Of a stretch of DNA of 64,000 bases, positions 23,556 to 40,279 are shown piece by piece (within the stretch, counting starts at the first letter, position 1; the number at the start of each line of letters is the position of its first letter). The DNA is from Symsagittifera roscoffensis (Eukaryota > Xenacoelomorpha > Acoela > Convolutidae), in contig NC_087062.1 of assembly GCF_963678635.1 (NCBI RefSeq), positions 15,613,789-15,677,788 on the forward strand, given 5' to 3'. The notes under the pieces are model-generated. The model searched no databases. It worked only from the letters and a program-made list of their open reading frames with translations, and was not told the DNA's origin. A program made the translations under genes and the position numbers.

Positions 23556-26500
23556 TCAGCAACTAATGTATCGATCGCTAGTTTTAACATTGTATGCTAC
23601 TGGATGTGCAGTCCCGTTACTTAACACCGAAGTTATTGATCCTTTTTCCGTCATTCGTGAAACTGCAGTCAATCTTCCACGCCTATTGTTCACGTTTGGT
23701 TTATTCTCATGGGTCAAAGTATTTGTTGAGTTTTGGCTAACTACTGAGGGCGATCCCATTAGAATAACGCCATTGCACACTGTATGACTATTGCGCTGTT
23801 GGTTCAGTCTATTATTGCTCTGTTTAAGTGACGAATGGAAACTGTTGTTGGTAACCGAGCTCTGTAAACTGTTTTCGGCTGTATTGGGACTCGTAACGTT
23901 TCCGAGCTGCTTTCGCCTCGCGCTTGACGCATCCCCGATGGTCGAGGCAGAAAGAACAGACGAGCATCTTTCGTTTCCGAATGATTCGTTATTTTCCGTG
24001 GAGCCGAGAGGCGACGAATGGGGAGTGTTGGGCATGTCGTGTTCGGTTGCCGAGGAGCGAGCTTCGCTTTTAGTACAACTCGCGTGTTCGTTGTATGGTT
24101 GCAGACACAAAAATACAGGCGAGATCTCGTTCACTTCAGTTGTAGTCATTCCGATTGCATCATACTCGTGAATGGAGTCATTTCTTTTCAAGCAGCTCCT
24201 AAAACAATAATAGCATAGCAAAATAATCCCTACCTGTGTACGATTACACCTGCATTACATTCCGAAGCTTTGTCGTCCTTGAAAATCAACGTAACTGAAA
24301 ATTTGGTACTACTATGATAGAGTGGTCCCTTGAAAATAACCAGGTCCCTTGAGAATAAGACACCTAGAGCTCTGAAATCGTTGAATAATTATGAGTTCGC
24401 CATTCAGAAAAATGTCGCAGTCTATATTCAAATAAATTTTGTGTTTCGTTTTCCCGTAATCTCCCCTAGCCATTTAAGGTGAAAAATTCAAAAAAAGTCG
24501 TCAAAATTGAGTTTTGATGATCAATAAGCTCACCCAATTATGGTTGTTAAATAAGGTGATGCGAGCATATTTCTTGATATAAAAGTTATAGTTACTTAAA
24601 CTTTCAATCTGAAAAATTATTGACTCAACATATTCCGCAAGACTTTTGAAATGAATAATTTATACAAAATAGATATCAAATTATTACATGCGAAATTCAT
24701 GCTGGACCCGTCTATCATAGTTGCTTTTTCGCGGGACCATTCTATCATAGTAGTAACGAAACTTTTTTGATGCTATATCGATACTTTATGCTCAGAAAAC
24801 TGATTTTAACAAGCACAAAAAAATCACTTGTCAGATGTCATTCTAAATATAAAACTGGAGGCCAGCTAAAGCTGAAATACCTGTTTGATAATTTTTGAAT
24901 TTTTTTTCAACTGATGCGTAAAGTAAAAGGAAAAATTCAAAAACTGGGCTTCACCCAGAACCTCAGTTGGTTCTCTAATGAAATAACTTGCAGCGAATTT
25001 TCTTGAGTTCGATTTGGCAGGACAACCTTCGAGAAAATCAAGAAGTTTCAAAAAACTGTCACAAAATCAAAATTTGAACTTTCGAGAGCCATGAATTTTT
25101 GTGAAAAAATAAAATGGAAGGAACGGTATATGCAGGCGAAACTCCCACAACCAGTTCTACCCATTGAAACCGAAACCTCAGATTTGGGAGGGTAGTTTCC
25201 GAGAAAAGTCAAAAGTTTCAAAAAAAGGTAAAAAAATCGACTTTTCCGTGGGCCATAACTTTTTGTGCATTTTGGATTCACCGCTTATCCACGGGAGTTT
25301 CGCGCAGCCTTTTCTATCCGTTGAACCCAAGATCCCAGAATTGGGAGGGTAGTTTTCGAGAAAAGTCTAAAAGTTTCAAAAAAGGTCAAATAATCGAAAT
25401 TTCGACTTTTCCGAGGGTAATTATTTTTTGTGTATATGAGCTTCTTATAACCCGACTTTCGATTGAAATTGAAATTTCAGATTTGGGAGCGTAGTTTTGA
25501 TAGAAGTCAAAAAGTTTCAAAAAACGAAAGTTTGACTTTTCTGAGGGCCATAACTTTGTGTAGAAAAAAATTGGTCGTAGCCGCTTATGCAGGGGAGCTT
25601 CCCACAACCTGTTCTACCCGTTGAACCCAAAATCTCAGATTTGAGAGGTTAGTTTTCGAGAATATGTAAAAAATCCAAAAAATTGGGTCAAAATTCCCCC
25701 CCCCCACACACTTTTTCGAAGGCTGTAGGTTATGCAAGCACACAGGGGAGTGGGCGGACTTTCCATTGGTAATTTTTTTTTGAAAATCTTAAGAGTAGTT
25801 TTCGAGAAAAACTAAATTTTTGAAAAAAATGAAAAACTTTTCCAAATAACAAAAATGATTATAAAAAAACCAATCACATACATTTTCATTATACCTGTTT
25901 TAATCAAACAGGAACTTTTATCCATCTTTTAACCAATGGCTTCATATAAGCAAACAGCGATAAATGCTTTTAAAAAAAACAATTGCCAGTTGTGCTTTAA
26001 TTAAAGGCCTCGAAATACCTTACTGAGTCTTAGGACGAAAAACAAAACAAGTTTTTACCTTGAAAGCGGTCGAGTTAGTGTCTTGGGAAGCTTTCCTTTG
26101 AAGAAGATGGACACACGCATTATCAGCAAAACCACAACGAGCAGTAGAAGGGCACCGATAACAGGATAAAATGAAGTCACGTACTTTGAGGAGATGAGGG
26201 TGGAAAAGGGCAGGGAAATGACTATAAATAAACAAAAATCAGCAAAATCAACAATGTGCAGTAAGCAGTGATGTCAGACCAACAATTAAGTCTGATTCAA
26301 TTGAACAATAGAGCCCTAATGAGGTAGAGCCTTGCGAACACCTATGTATTGAACATTTTTTTTACTATGTAAACGTGAAGTAGTAATGCAATTTTAAAAA
26401 TGCCAATACATCTTTATGTTTTCAAAAAGCAAACTATTTCTTCTTCAAACACGGAATGAATTATTCTTGGACCTCTGATTAGGAGGAATCAAATGTAAGA

Positions 26501-26893
26501 TAATTATGATTGATTACATTATAACGCATGTTTTATTGATGGAAAAAGATACCTGGAACAAGCATAAAAAATGTTTTACGGCACATAAGTCTGGCTTATC
26601 GAGTTCAATCAATCTTTTTTGGCAATTTATCGATTTGAGAGTAACGTTTGATATTAACAAAGATAATGCAAGATTACAAAAAGGCTTCGGGGTAGAGCTT
26701 GATTTACCAAAATTGACCAATTTACTATATATGCTTACATAAGGTTTAAGTACAATATCGTGTCTTAAGGATGTTGATAAAAGACAACAAGACTTACTTG
26801 CATATTTTTGTTTCCTCTCATCTTCATTTTGTTCTACAGCCTCAATCAACCCGAATTCGTTGAGCGCAAAACTGGAATAGTTGAAGAGATCAG
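23556..26893 (-). CDS. Single-pass membrane protein, last three exons (5' end not found)
   Basis: Three minus-strand exons join in frame: 26798-26893 (96 bp), 26059-26221 (163 bp) and 23556-24198 (643 bp, terminal). All have AG acceptors and GT donors (GTAAGT and GTAAAA). Phases agree: the first exon leaves one base that becomes ATC with the next, and the second leaves two that become AGG. Exon 1 reads DLFNYSSFALNEFGLIEA and then a charged stretch. The NEFG pattern resembles the end of an immunoglobulin- or fibronectin-type domain, though this is tentative. Exon 2 encodes one transmembrane helix (FYPVIGALLLLVVVLLIM) followed by basic residues (SIFFKGKLPK). Exon 3 is a cytoplasmic tail of about 214 residues, rich in Ser, Thr and Asn, without a recognised domain and ending DRYISC. 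Intron 2 (24199-26058) holds a MITE and a satellite. The protein is likely a cell-surface adhesion or receptor molecule. The family is unknown. Confidence 0.72.
24309..24753. mobile_element. MITE with TA target duplication, 445 bp
   Basis: Terminal inverted repeats of 21 bp (24309-24329 starting CTACTATGATAGA, and 24733-24753 its complement) match at 20 of 21 positions. The dinucleotide TA lies directly outside each end (24307-24308 and 24754-24755). A TA duplication is the mark of Tc1/mariner-type insertion. There is no coding frame inside. A third partial copy of the end (TCTATCATAGTTG) lies internally near 24712. Confidence 0.78.
24990..25810 (+). repeat. Satellite A, period about 165 bp, five to six diverged units
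   Basis: Units repeat GTAGTTTTCGAGAAAAGTC, then AAAAGTTTCAAAAAA, then a GGGCCATAACTTTTTGTG block. The last block recurs at 25084, 25248, 25413, 25545 and 25719, spaced 164, 165, 132 and 174 bp. The array lies in the second known intron of the membrane-protein gene. Short open frames across it are by-products of the repeat. Confidence 0.7.
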
Positions 26894-27876
26894 CTAAAAT
26901 ATTAAAAACAACAAGTTAATTAAGGTTCCAAATTTCCTTCAAGAAACTTGAACTGGTTCAGCCATCAACATTGGAGCAATGCTCTGCTCTATAGGAATAG
27001 GTACGTTGAACGTGAAACTGGAGGAAGAAATGGGAAAATGTACAAACCCAAGTGGGGGGAGAGGTACTTCACTAGCTCCTGGGGGAAGGGTGGCGGTTTA
27101 AGAGGGCGTCTGCAGAATTCGGAGCAGCATTCATGTGCCATGTCAACTGATCTGCTAGTATTGCACTGTTCTTTGCGTTTCGTAAGCACCAACGAGAGGC
27201 TGCACTTAATCTGAAGAATTAAACGTGGGATATTCAATAAACCTCCATATCTACAAACCACCATATTACATGTTACTATCTTACTACATCATAATCACGT
27301 AGCAATTGCATAACAACAGTGACAATCTGTTGCCATTTTGCATAATGATAATAAATTTTGCCTAGTTGGAATGAAAATGTTGTTTTCGGTTTGTTGGCTT
27401 ACCACCAATTAAAGATAACCTAAGCTGAAGCTGAATACATAACCATATCAAATGAACTTGATTTTGAAACCAATTCAAGAAATTCAATTGCAACCAAAAA
27501 TTGAAACCAGCAGTAAGAAGCCGATAACTCTTAATAAAATACCTGTGTATAAAAAATGTCAATAACTATTTGAGCGTTAAAACATTATGAAACTCAAACA
27601 AGATACCTCCTCGAAACACACGCACATAGAAAACTTTTTCAAAGTGGGTTAATTACGCCGACATATTCTAAGTACGAATGAACCTATTCTGCGAAACAAC
27701 CTTTTTTTTCAGCCAAGATACAAAAACAAAGATTTAAAATCTGTTTAGAACAATTCCACTAGAAATGCAAACATGCTCAAAATATGTTTCTTGATCGACA
27801 ACGTAACAGAGGTATTGAAGCCCTGACTAAAAAGGGGAGTACAGAGCAGACAGAATGATTCAGTAATTTTGCTAAG

Positions 27877-27942
27877 CAGAGGTGAAGCGGAGTTTCACAC
27901 CACTTGCTATACAGCGAAAACATAGCATTGCAAGCTAGCAGA
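27877..27942 (+). repeat. Dispersed short hairpin repeat, copy 2
   Basis: CAGAGGTGAAGCGGAGTTTC, then ACACCACTTGCTATACA; the same plan as copy 1 at 2654. Confidence 0.5.
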
Positions 27943-29720
27943 CAGTAAATGAAAGAAATCCACTACACTGTGTGAAAAAATAATGAGAAAAATCAAAAAA
28001 ACTGAACTAGTGATTTTTTTCTGTGGCTTCCCGAATGATGGAGCGTAAAGTTTTTACGGCAACACTTTCGGGAGTTTGCCCAATTCTTTTCAGTTGTCGA
28101 CTCCAGACAAAATTTTGATGTTCGATTTGAGGAAAACAAATCTAAAAGCCCACTCACCGGCGTTAAATAAGTTTTCAAAAACATTTATTGAGCGGCAACT
28201 ACGCAGACAAAAATTGGGCTAATTCACCAAAAGACAAAAAAAGATTAAAACTTATTTTCCAATTCAAACGGCAAAAAATTAGGCCAATAAGCCGATAAAA
28301 CAAAAGGCCAATTGGTGGGGCCAAATAAATTTACAAAAATCAGATTTAGTAAAAAAAAATACACGAACATACTATAAACACTTTCAATTACAATAAAAAA
28401 TATTTAAAGCCACAATAAATCTGTGAATTGGCAACTTATCCGACAAAACATAAGCAGACAAGCAATAGGCCAAAAAAAATTTGGAAACTGAATATTTACC
28501 CAGACAGGGATAATTTGACCTGCCTCAGATAAAGACTGCTTAAACTTTCTTTTAGTTTGGCTATAGGAACGCATCTAATCTCCGCGTAATTACAAATGAA
28601 AAGGCCGAGAACAAAAAACCCAGCTGCACTTGTGAAATACAAGCAAAAAATTGGTAATTAGCCGATTCAAATAATGATAGTTCACGGATCGCGGGATTTG
28701 AAAGTAACAATGGCAAAAACATGATATAAAAACTCTTTGTACAAATCTTAAAAAAAAGAAACCTTGAACACAAGGTGTGACCCAAACTCATTGCCACGAA
28801 AAAGGTTGCCAATCAATTTTCAAAAAGTTCGCTGACCTTTTTGGTGCGAAAAACGAGCTTCTAATCCGACCCCAAATCTTTCAAAAAATGCGGAAATGCA
28901 CTTCTGACGTTGTTGGATAGCGTTGATCAAAATTTGGAAGTCTTGTTCGGCCAATATTGGTAGTCGTGAAATAGAACCAAAAAAGGTAGATAAAAACGCA
29001 CGCTGCTTAAATATTTCATAATGGATAGACAAACTGTGGACTCGTGATATAACTCAAGCATCGATTGCACAATAAAACCAACAAGAAGCTCGTATCAGGG
29101 CAAAACGCTTTGAGGTACAAGGAATCTTTTTTTAAATCTAAACACTGCTATACACTTATCCGACAACAGTTAGCAAAAACGTACCAATATGGTACACAGA
29201 GTACCAGAGTCTCCGAAAAGCAAAAAAAAACGCCAAAAAGTAACTTTAAAAGAGCCAAGAAACAGAAAAAAGGCGAGAAAAAATGAAAAAAAAGCAAGGA
29301 GTTGTGAAAATTAAGTGACCTCAACTCGAATCGAACTTCAGTCCTCGGACATCCAATTTTTAAAAAATCAATTTTCCTACAAAATTGCCCCACTGAAACT
29401 TACTTAACCAAAACACTGGTCACTCATAAATTGCAGAATACATACGTTAAAACTGCCAATACTATGCAACAAAAGTGTCCGTTTGTGTAGAAGTTCAAAA
29501 AATCTAAAGATCAAATTTCAAAAAGATTTGTTTTCAGAAAATTTTTGAAAACATTCCCCCACACCCTATGTAAACAACAAAAAGATATAACCCCAGACGA
29601 ATCAATAGAACAAATTACATCGCGCGTTGATTGTCTCAAATTAGCAATTTTCGAACAACCACTACTAATTCATAGGGAGAACTCGCGCGAAAAAAATGTA
29701 ACTTTGTTCACAACTTGCGC

Positions 29721-29770
29721 ACAGAGGTGAAGCTGAGCTTCTCATCACTTGCGATACAACACAAACAAAA
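29721..29770 (+). repeat. Dispersed short hairpin repeat, copy 3
   Basis: ACAGAGGTGAAGCTGAGCTT, then CTCATCACTTGCGATACAAC; best match to copy 2. Confidence 0.5.
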
Positions 29771-30762
29771 AAGCCGCTAAGTCAGAAAAACAAATTTAAA
29801 AAAATTCGAAAATATCAAAAAAAAAACTAGATCTATCAAAATATAAGGCTAATTCCCAAGCAAAAAAAACATGCCCAGACAATGGAATGAAAAATAAGCA
29901 TCGGAAGAAAATTTGACAAACGTCAAAATACCCGGAAAAAAAACCTTGACACAAACCCTGTAAGCCGAAAAAAAATCAAAACGATTTAAATTAGCAAGTC
30001 CCCCTCATCCTCATAACACAGACACGCACATGCACATCTTTTTCGATCATCGGAAGACACCATATGGTCATTAAACCGATATAGTATCGGTCAAAACCTA
30101 TCGAGCCGAAAGAAAAGGAAAGAAAAAAAAACAAAAAACCGAAAAAAATTGTTGCCATGAACTAAAACTTCTATTATGATTTTTAGCATTTTGTGCGATT
30201 CAGAGATGAGCATAAAAATTTTGTTTTCCTTGAAACGAATCGAAATTAGGTCACTAAGCCGATAAAAACTCGGCCCAAGTAATTTGTAGAGAATAAAATT
30301 TCTAAGCGAAAAAGAGACAAGGTTTGTAAAATTACAAACATCAGAGGTAAATCAGATCTCAACTTTCGAATTTCAAAGAAAAAAAAAGATGCCACTAACA
30401 AGAAATCGTTCACTTTTTTCGCGCCATTTCTTACACGTCCGTATTTTGAGAGTGCTAATTATGTAACTAGAGAGTGCTAATTAGCGGATGAAATTCAATT
30501 GAACTCAAAAAGTGCATATATACCTAAGTGCATTCATACGTATGAATGCACATCTGTAATTATTAGAGCGTTCTAAGACTTAACTGAAAAAAAAAAATCA
30601 CCAAGACCTATGTAAGCGCCTTCACTGCATTCATTAGTCTTAAAAAACCTTTAAAAAGCAACAATTTTATAAAATGACGACCAAGCCGACAAACCATAAG
30701 CAGACAAATAATGATCCGACAATTTTTTGTGAAACGGAATATTTCCCGTTTTAAAAAAAAAA

Positions 30763-30830
30763 CTGGTCCTGTCAGATTTGAACCCACGACCTTTGACGTC
30801 TCAGGCATATTCGTTACCTCCAGACCAAGC
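30763..30830 (-). repeat. tRNA-like sequence (SINE head or decayed tRNA)
   Basis: On the minus strand it has an A-box-like TGGTCTGGAGGTAACGA and a B-box-like GGGTTCAAATCTGACAG at tRNA spacing over 68 bases. The ends GGTC and GACC can pair but the acceptor stem is incomplete. A functional tRNA is unlikely. Confidence 0.45.
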
Positions 30831-30910
30831 GTGCAAGAGACAAAGAAACTTGAATTAACTCAGAACTTAACCTAAATTTAACATTTCTGATTTTGACCAT
30901 TGTGTCTTAA

Positions 30911-30972
30911 GTTATTTACGGGTAAAAAAGTCTAGTACCCGATTGCAATACCCTTGCTTAACGCAAGGGTAA
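30911..30972 (+). repeat. Short dispersed repeat with TTGCTTAACGCAAG core, copy 1
   Basis: TTATTTACGGGTAAAAAAGT, then CTAGTACCCGATTGCAATAC and CCTTGCTTAACGCAAGGG. A second copy lies at 47671-47735, and the hairpin core alone occurs near 46586 and 46741. Confidence 0.5.
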
Positions 30973-31927
30973 AAACTATCTTGAAATTACATTTCTGGCT
31001 CTTTCTTTTTAAAGTATAGTTGAATGAATTGATAAACTGATAAAATTATCAAAGCAAAAATTTTTATTACCAACTAACTATGTAGAGTACAAAGTGATAC
31101 ATTTTGAGTCTGAGAACGCATTAACCAGCTCAAATTGCAATTCAATTTGGAATGATTTAAACTGCTGTTTACGCTTTCATAGCAAGAAATATCGTGAGTT
31201 AGTTATCCCAAAATGGCCAAATTGGTATACTTCAAATCCTCATAAATCGACAAGAAATGATCATTGGTTAAAATGTCTTTTCAAATTTATGCTCAGTCCG
31301 TCAATATATTCAGTTGGTAACAGCTTTATTCAAACCTGGATAGTTAACATGTCGAAATTTTATGAAAAAAAACTACCGCGCACAAATATTCCATTTTTTT
31401 GAAAGTCGTCACAATAAACTCAAATGAGGTCATCAAAAATCCAAATTTTCTTTTGAATACCGTGACCTTGGAAAGCTGAAACTTCGAATTAATTCTTTGT
31501 GCTCAACAAATTGAATGTTTCTTCTAATTAAAACTACTAAGCAAAGATTAAATTATTAATTATGGTATCAAGTTTAGAAGTAAGAAACTAAGAATGTCTA
31601 TTTGCATGTCAGCGAATATTCTTTATTTCAAAAATAAGATTAGGTGAAATGTACACACTTATGGATCTAATCGCACACGCATCCTAACATGACAAATAAA
31701 AAAGACTGCTTTTAACGTCCAATACAACATATCGACAACACTTCAGCCCAAGATAGCACGAAGAGCAGTCTGAAAATGGCTTTTTCAAGAACATTTTTTA
31801 ATCGACGCTTAAAATCGAAATCAGTAGACTTCAGACAAATTGGACCCCAAATATAATAACTTAACATAGTCGTGAAATTTGTCAAAATAGCCAAAAGCAT
31901 CGGTCAAATGTAGGCCATATAAGCATA
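30973..31927. other. 3' flank of LKB1
   Basis: No gene supported. A minus-strand AATAAA at 31622-31627, about 300 bases past the LKB1 stop, is a plausible poly(A) signal. The 102-codon plus frame at 31094-31402 lacks any recognised feature and is not annotated. Confidence 0.4.
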
Positions 31928-37776
<5,849 letters not shown>

Positions 37777-37791
37777 AGCTCGATGAAATAA

Positions 37792-37793
37792 CT
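37792..37793 (-). promoter_or_regulatory. Splice acceptor 15 bases upstream of LKB1 ATG
   Basis: Minus-strand GGATAAATTTAG directly precedes the short leader TTATTTCATCGAGCT and then ATGATG. It could accept a 5'UTR exon or a trans-spliced leader. Confidence 0.45.
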
Positions 37794-38869
37794 AAATTTA
37801 TCCAAGTAATAAAAGTGAACTTGCCACAAATGACCAGCCTAAAAGTTCAATAAATTAACAAGCAGTATAAGAACATGAATAATTAAACTAAATGGGGATA
37901 TAAGGGAACACATTTGATACCGGCGTTTCATACAACGTCCTTTTGCAATAAATAAATAAACTAAAAGAAAACAAGGTTATAACAAATGTTGCTGATGTGA
38001 ATATCGGTTATTTGGCTAGTAAGTAACACAACTGAGGTACATCAAATGTTCAACATGGAAACAAAATAAAATATAAATAGAGTGGTAACTTCCGACCATT
38101 GCAACGAGAAGCAGCCATAAGTAGCTTCCTCTTAAGCCTTGATAGGCGATTACATTACGTCTGAAAATTGACCAAATTGAATGAAACCAGGTGATGTGAT
38201 TAGAGATGCCATTTGAAGCCACAAATCACTGGCAGAAATCCAACCCTAATTGTCTTCTTTAACCGTTTCAAAGTTAAACCAGATTGTAGCAACTCGGGAT
38301 CAAATATAAAGACGCTATCTAAATATTGATGCTTACTAATTACGCAGAGGCCACAAATATGATTAAAACGCTTCAAAGCATGCCCACTCCTAGCTTTAAA
38401 AAAGAAAACAACTAATAAACGTTTGAGACATACGTAATCGAAGAAACTATTAAATATATCGATGAGAAGAACTTTCAAATAAGCTATAAGTGCTCTTAAA
38501 ATTTCAAATGAACATTGAAAATGGACGCTCGGCCACGCAAAATTCGAAGTTCTCTTCGACCAAATAATCAAACTTACGTTAGATATTTTCAATTTGTACA
38601 CCAATAGTTACATGTTCCAATAAAAGCATGAACAGATTCTCATTTAACATATCGACTACTACAACAATAAATAATTGATACTTTGCAAATCAATGGTATC
38701 TCATGTCAAACTCCGTTCCCATAGCAAGAATCAATCAATATCTATCAAGCCCGAAATTTAGGATCTCCTTAACAATAACCATTATCGTAGAACGTTGATT
38801 TTATCATTGCTAGTACCAATGGGTCAGGGATTGTTAAGTCGATCTTAAATGTCTCTCAAGACATCTAAG
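37794..38869. other. Intergenic, no gene supported
   Basis: Between LKB1 and SAYSD1. A 134-codon minus frame (38200-38604) has no recognised motif and AT-driven composition; it is not annotated as a gene. Confidence 0.5.
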
Positions 38870-39031
38870 TCAGCGAATGCCCTCATGCGCGAATAACCGA
38901 AAGTGCAAAAACTTCGTCAACCAATCAGAGCTCAGTTTTCACAAATAAGCGATAAAAATTCAGTTTTGTACCGGTAAAAGTGCGTTGATTGGTTGAGAAA
39001 TTTCGCGCATTCGGTCCTTTGCGCATACCCC
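38870..39031. mobile_element. Fold-back element flanked by 9-bp direct repeat
   Basis: Two inverted arms of about 47 bases (38885-38931 and 38979-39026) share ATGCGC, CCGAA and AACCAATCA blocks in opposite orientation. The 9-mer ACATCTAAG stands at both outer edges (38861-38869 and 39032-39040), as expected of a target-site duplication. It lies just past the SAYSD1 stop codon. Confidence 0.55.
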
Positions 39032-39053
39032 ACATCTAAGCCTAGTTAACTAA

Positions 39054-39419
39054 CTACATCATTGCCATTTGTTTTTGCAGTTTTTCAGCGTTGACTGTAC
39101 CCTGGATTTCCTTGAAACCAGGGTTGAAAACAGAGTATGCACTCATTCGATTCCTTGGATCAGTCTGTGAAGTCCCTTTGCAGTATATAAGATACAAACA
39201 AACAACTAAACAGAATGGCAAAAGCAGATGCGCGCTGTAAAAAAGGCCAGCCAGCCCTATCCATATTAGAATATTCGAAACTTTAAACCATTTAGTTGGT
39301 TGTGAAAGATTGCCTTCATTGCTAGTACCAGTCGAAACAGAGGTAAGATTCAGCGTGTCCTCTTGGTATTTTAGATTGTTTTCACGATGTTCTTGTAATT
39401 TATGGCGAATGTTTTGCAT
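39054..39419 (-). CDS. SAYSD1: SAYSvFN domain-containing protein 1
   Basis: Single-exon CDS of 121 residues with a stop at 39054-39056. The signature MSAYSVFNPG (residues 92-101), followed by FKEIQGTVNAEKL, is diagnostic of SAYSD1. The N-terminus is a short polar, helix-forming segment. Residues about 48-79 form a long hydrophobic stretch (VSNILIWIGLAGLFYSAHLL and on), probably a membrane hairpin or two short helices. In vertebrates SAYSD1 sits in the ER membrane and helps clear stalled, UFMylated translocon-bound ribosomes. This protein is shorter than the human one (183 residues), mainly in the N-terminus. ATG 39419 is chosen because it is the first ATG after an AG acceptor 12 bases upstream (39432-39433). 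Confidence 0.9.
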   Translation of the reverse strand: MQNIRHKLQEHRENNLKYQEDTLNLTSVSTGTSNEGNLSQPTKWFKVSNILIWIGLAGLFYSAHLLLPFCLVVCLYLIYCKGTSQTDPRNRMSAYSVFNPGFKEIQGTVNAEKLQKQMAMM

Positions 39420-39431
39420 CAATACATAAAT

Positions 39432-39433
39432 CT
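39432..39433 (-). promoter_or_regulatory. Splice acceptor 12 bases upstream of SAYSD1 ATG
   Basis: Minus-strand CAATTATTTTTAG precedes ATTTATGTATTG and the ATG. It is consistent with a trans-spliced leader or a 5'UTR intron. Confidence 0.45.
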
Positions 39434-40279
39434 AAAAATAATTGTTTGTCTCGGAACAACTACAACTGTTTATACTGCTTTGATGCAAATCAACAACTCA
39501 AAGTACAAAATGAACTAAGCAAACTCGATCCCGGTACAGTTAACTGAACTTGCTAGTTATAAAATTCACTAATGGATTGCAGGAAAAAAGATGATCAAAC
39601 ATTTACCAACGCTTATTAAGAAAAGTGAAGCATGAAGAACCAGAGACTGACGTTTCAAAAAGAAAAAAGATCACCCGTAGCTAGAAAGTTGAATCAACAG
39701 GTTACGACTAGCGACTTTCAGAAAATCTCTGAAGCAATTGTGGGCAAAAACTTGATTTCCTGAGATAGTTTCTCAAATATCTGAAAAATAGCATGATCAC
39801 TAAATCACTTTTGCTTCTAGAGGGTGTCATCAGTGGTTCTTTGTTTGAAACGGTGAACAAGTGTACAAAAATTGGTAAGTTTTTCATTCAAATCGTCATC
39901 TGCTTTTCTTTTATCAAAAAATTATATTCTTTCAAGTAATTTAGGTCAGCGTCGTGAGGGCGAATGCCTGTTAATAGTCGAGGCTACTAGCTTCAATTGA
40001 CATTTAAAATTTCCTGCAAATAACTGGATGCCAAATTGATATGAGACATGTAATTCTACTGGAATTAAAATTATACTAGCAGGGCCCTCTGCAGCTAAAG
40101 CTGCATGAAAAAGAAAACGTTCAATTGACAAAAATAGATTGGTTGGATCATGTTTAGCTGATACCAAATAACTTGATAACACATTTGTTATAAAACATGT
40201 GATTATACTGAATTAAAATTACCCATAACACGCTCCATGCAGCTAACACTGCATGAAAAATACAACGTTTATGTTTAAC
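39434..40279. other. Intergenic, no gene seen
   Basis: 5' flank of SAYSD1. Two diverged copies of a block with AGCTAA(A or C)(G or A)CTGCATGAAAAA, each before an ACGTT, lie near 40095 and 40240. Confidence 0.4.

Larger units (their letters stand above)
26894..30762. other. Region without recognised gene
   Basis: Presumably upstream exons or intron of the membrane-protein gene, but no further exon could be supported. 27000-27230 is GC-richer yet has no good splice-bounded frame. 28.0-30.4 kb is full of A runs and short phrases such as AAGCCGATAAAA and AGGCCAATT, which look like eroded repeats. Two copies of the dispersed hairpin repeat lie here. Confidence 0.45.

Noticed and set aside
23464-23787. 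107-codon plus frame with regular amino-acid mix
   Set aside because: It is the antisense shadow of the terminal exon of the minus-strand membrane-protein gene, which has good splice phases.
28000-30400. Repeated AAGCCGATAAAA and AGGCCAATT phrases as an ordered array
   Set aside because: Phrases recur but spacing and context are irregular; no unit could be defined by eye.
31094-31402. 102-codon plus frame after LKB1
   Set aside because: No recognised domain, no splice signals and codon use like the surrounding AT-rich DNA.
38200-38604. 134-codon minus frame between LKB1 and SAYSD1
   Set aside because: Looks long, but no domain or family resemblance; Phe/Leu/Ile/Lys-rich as expected of random AT-rich sequence.
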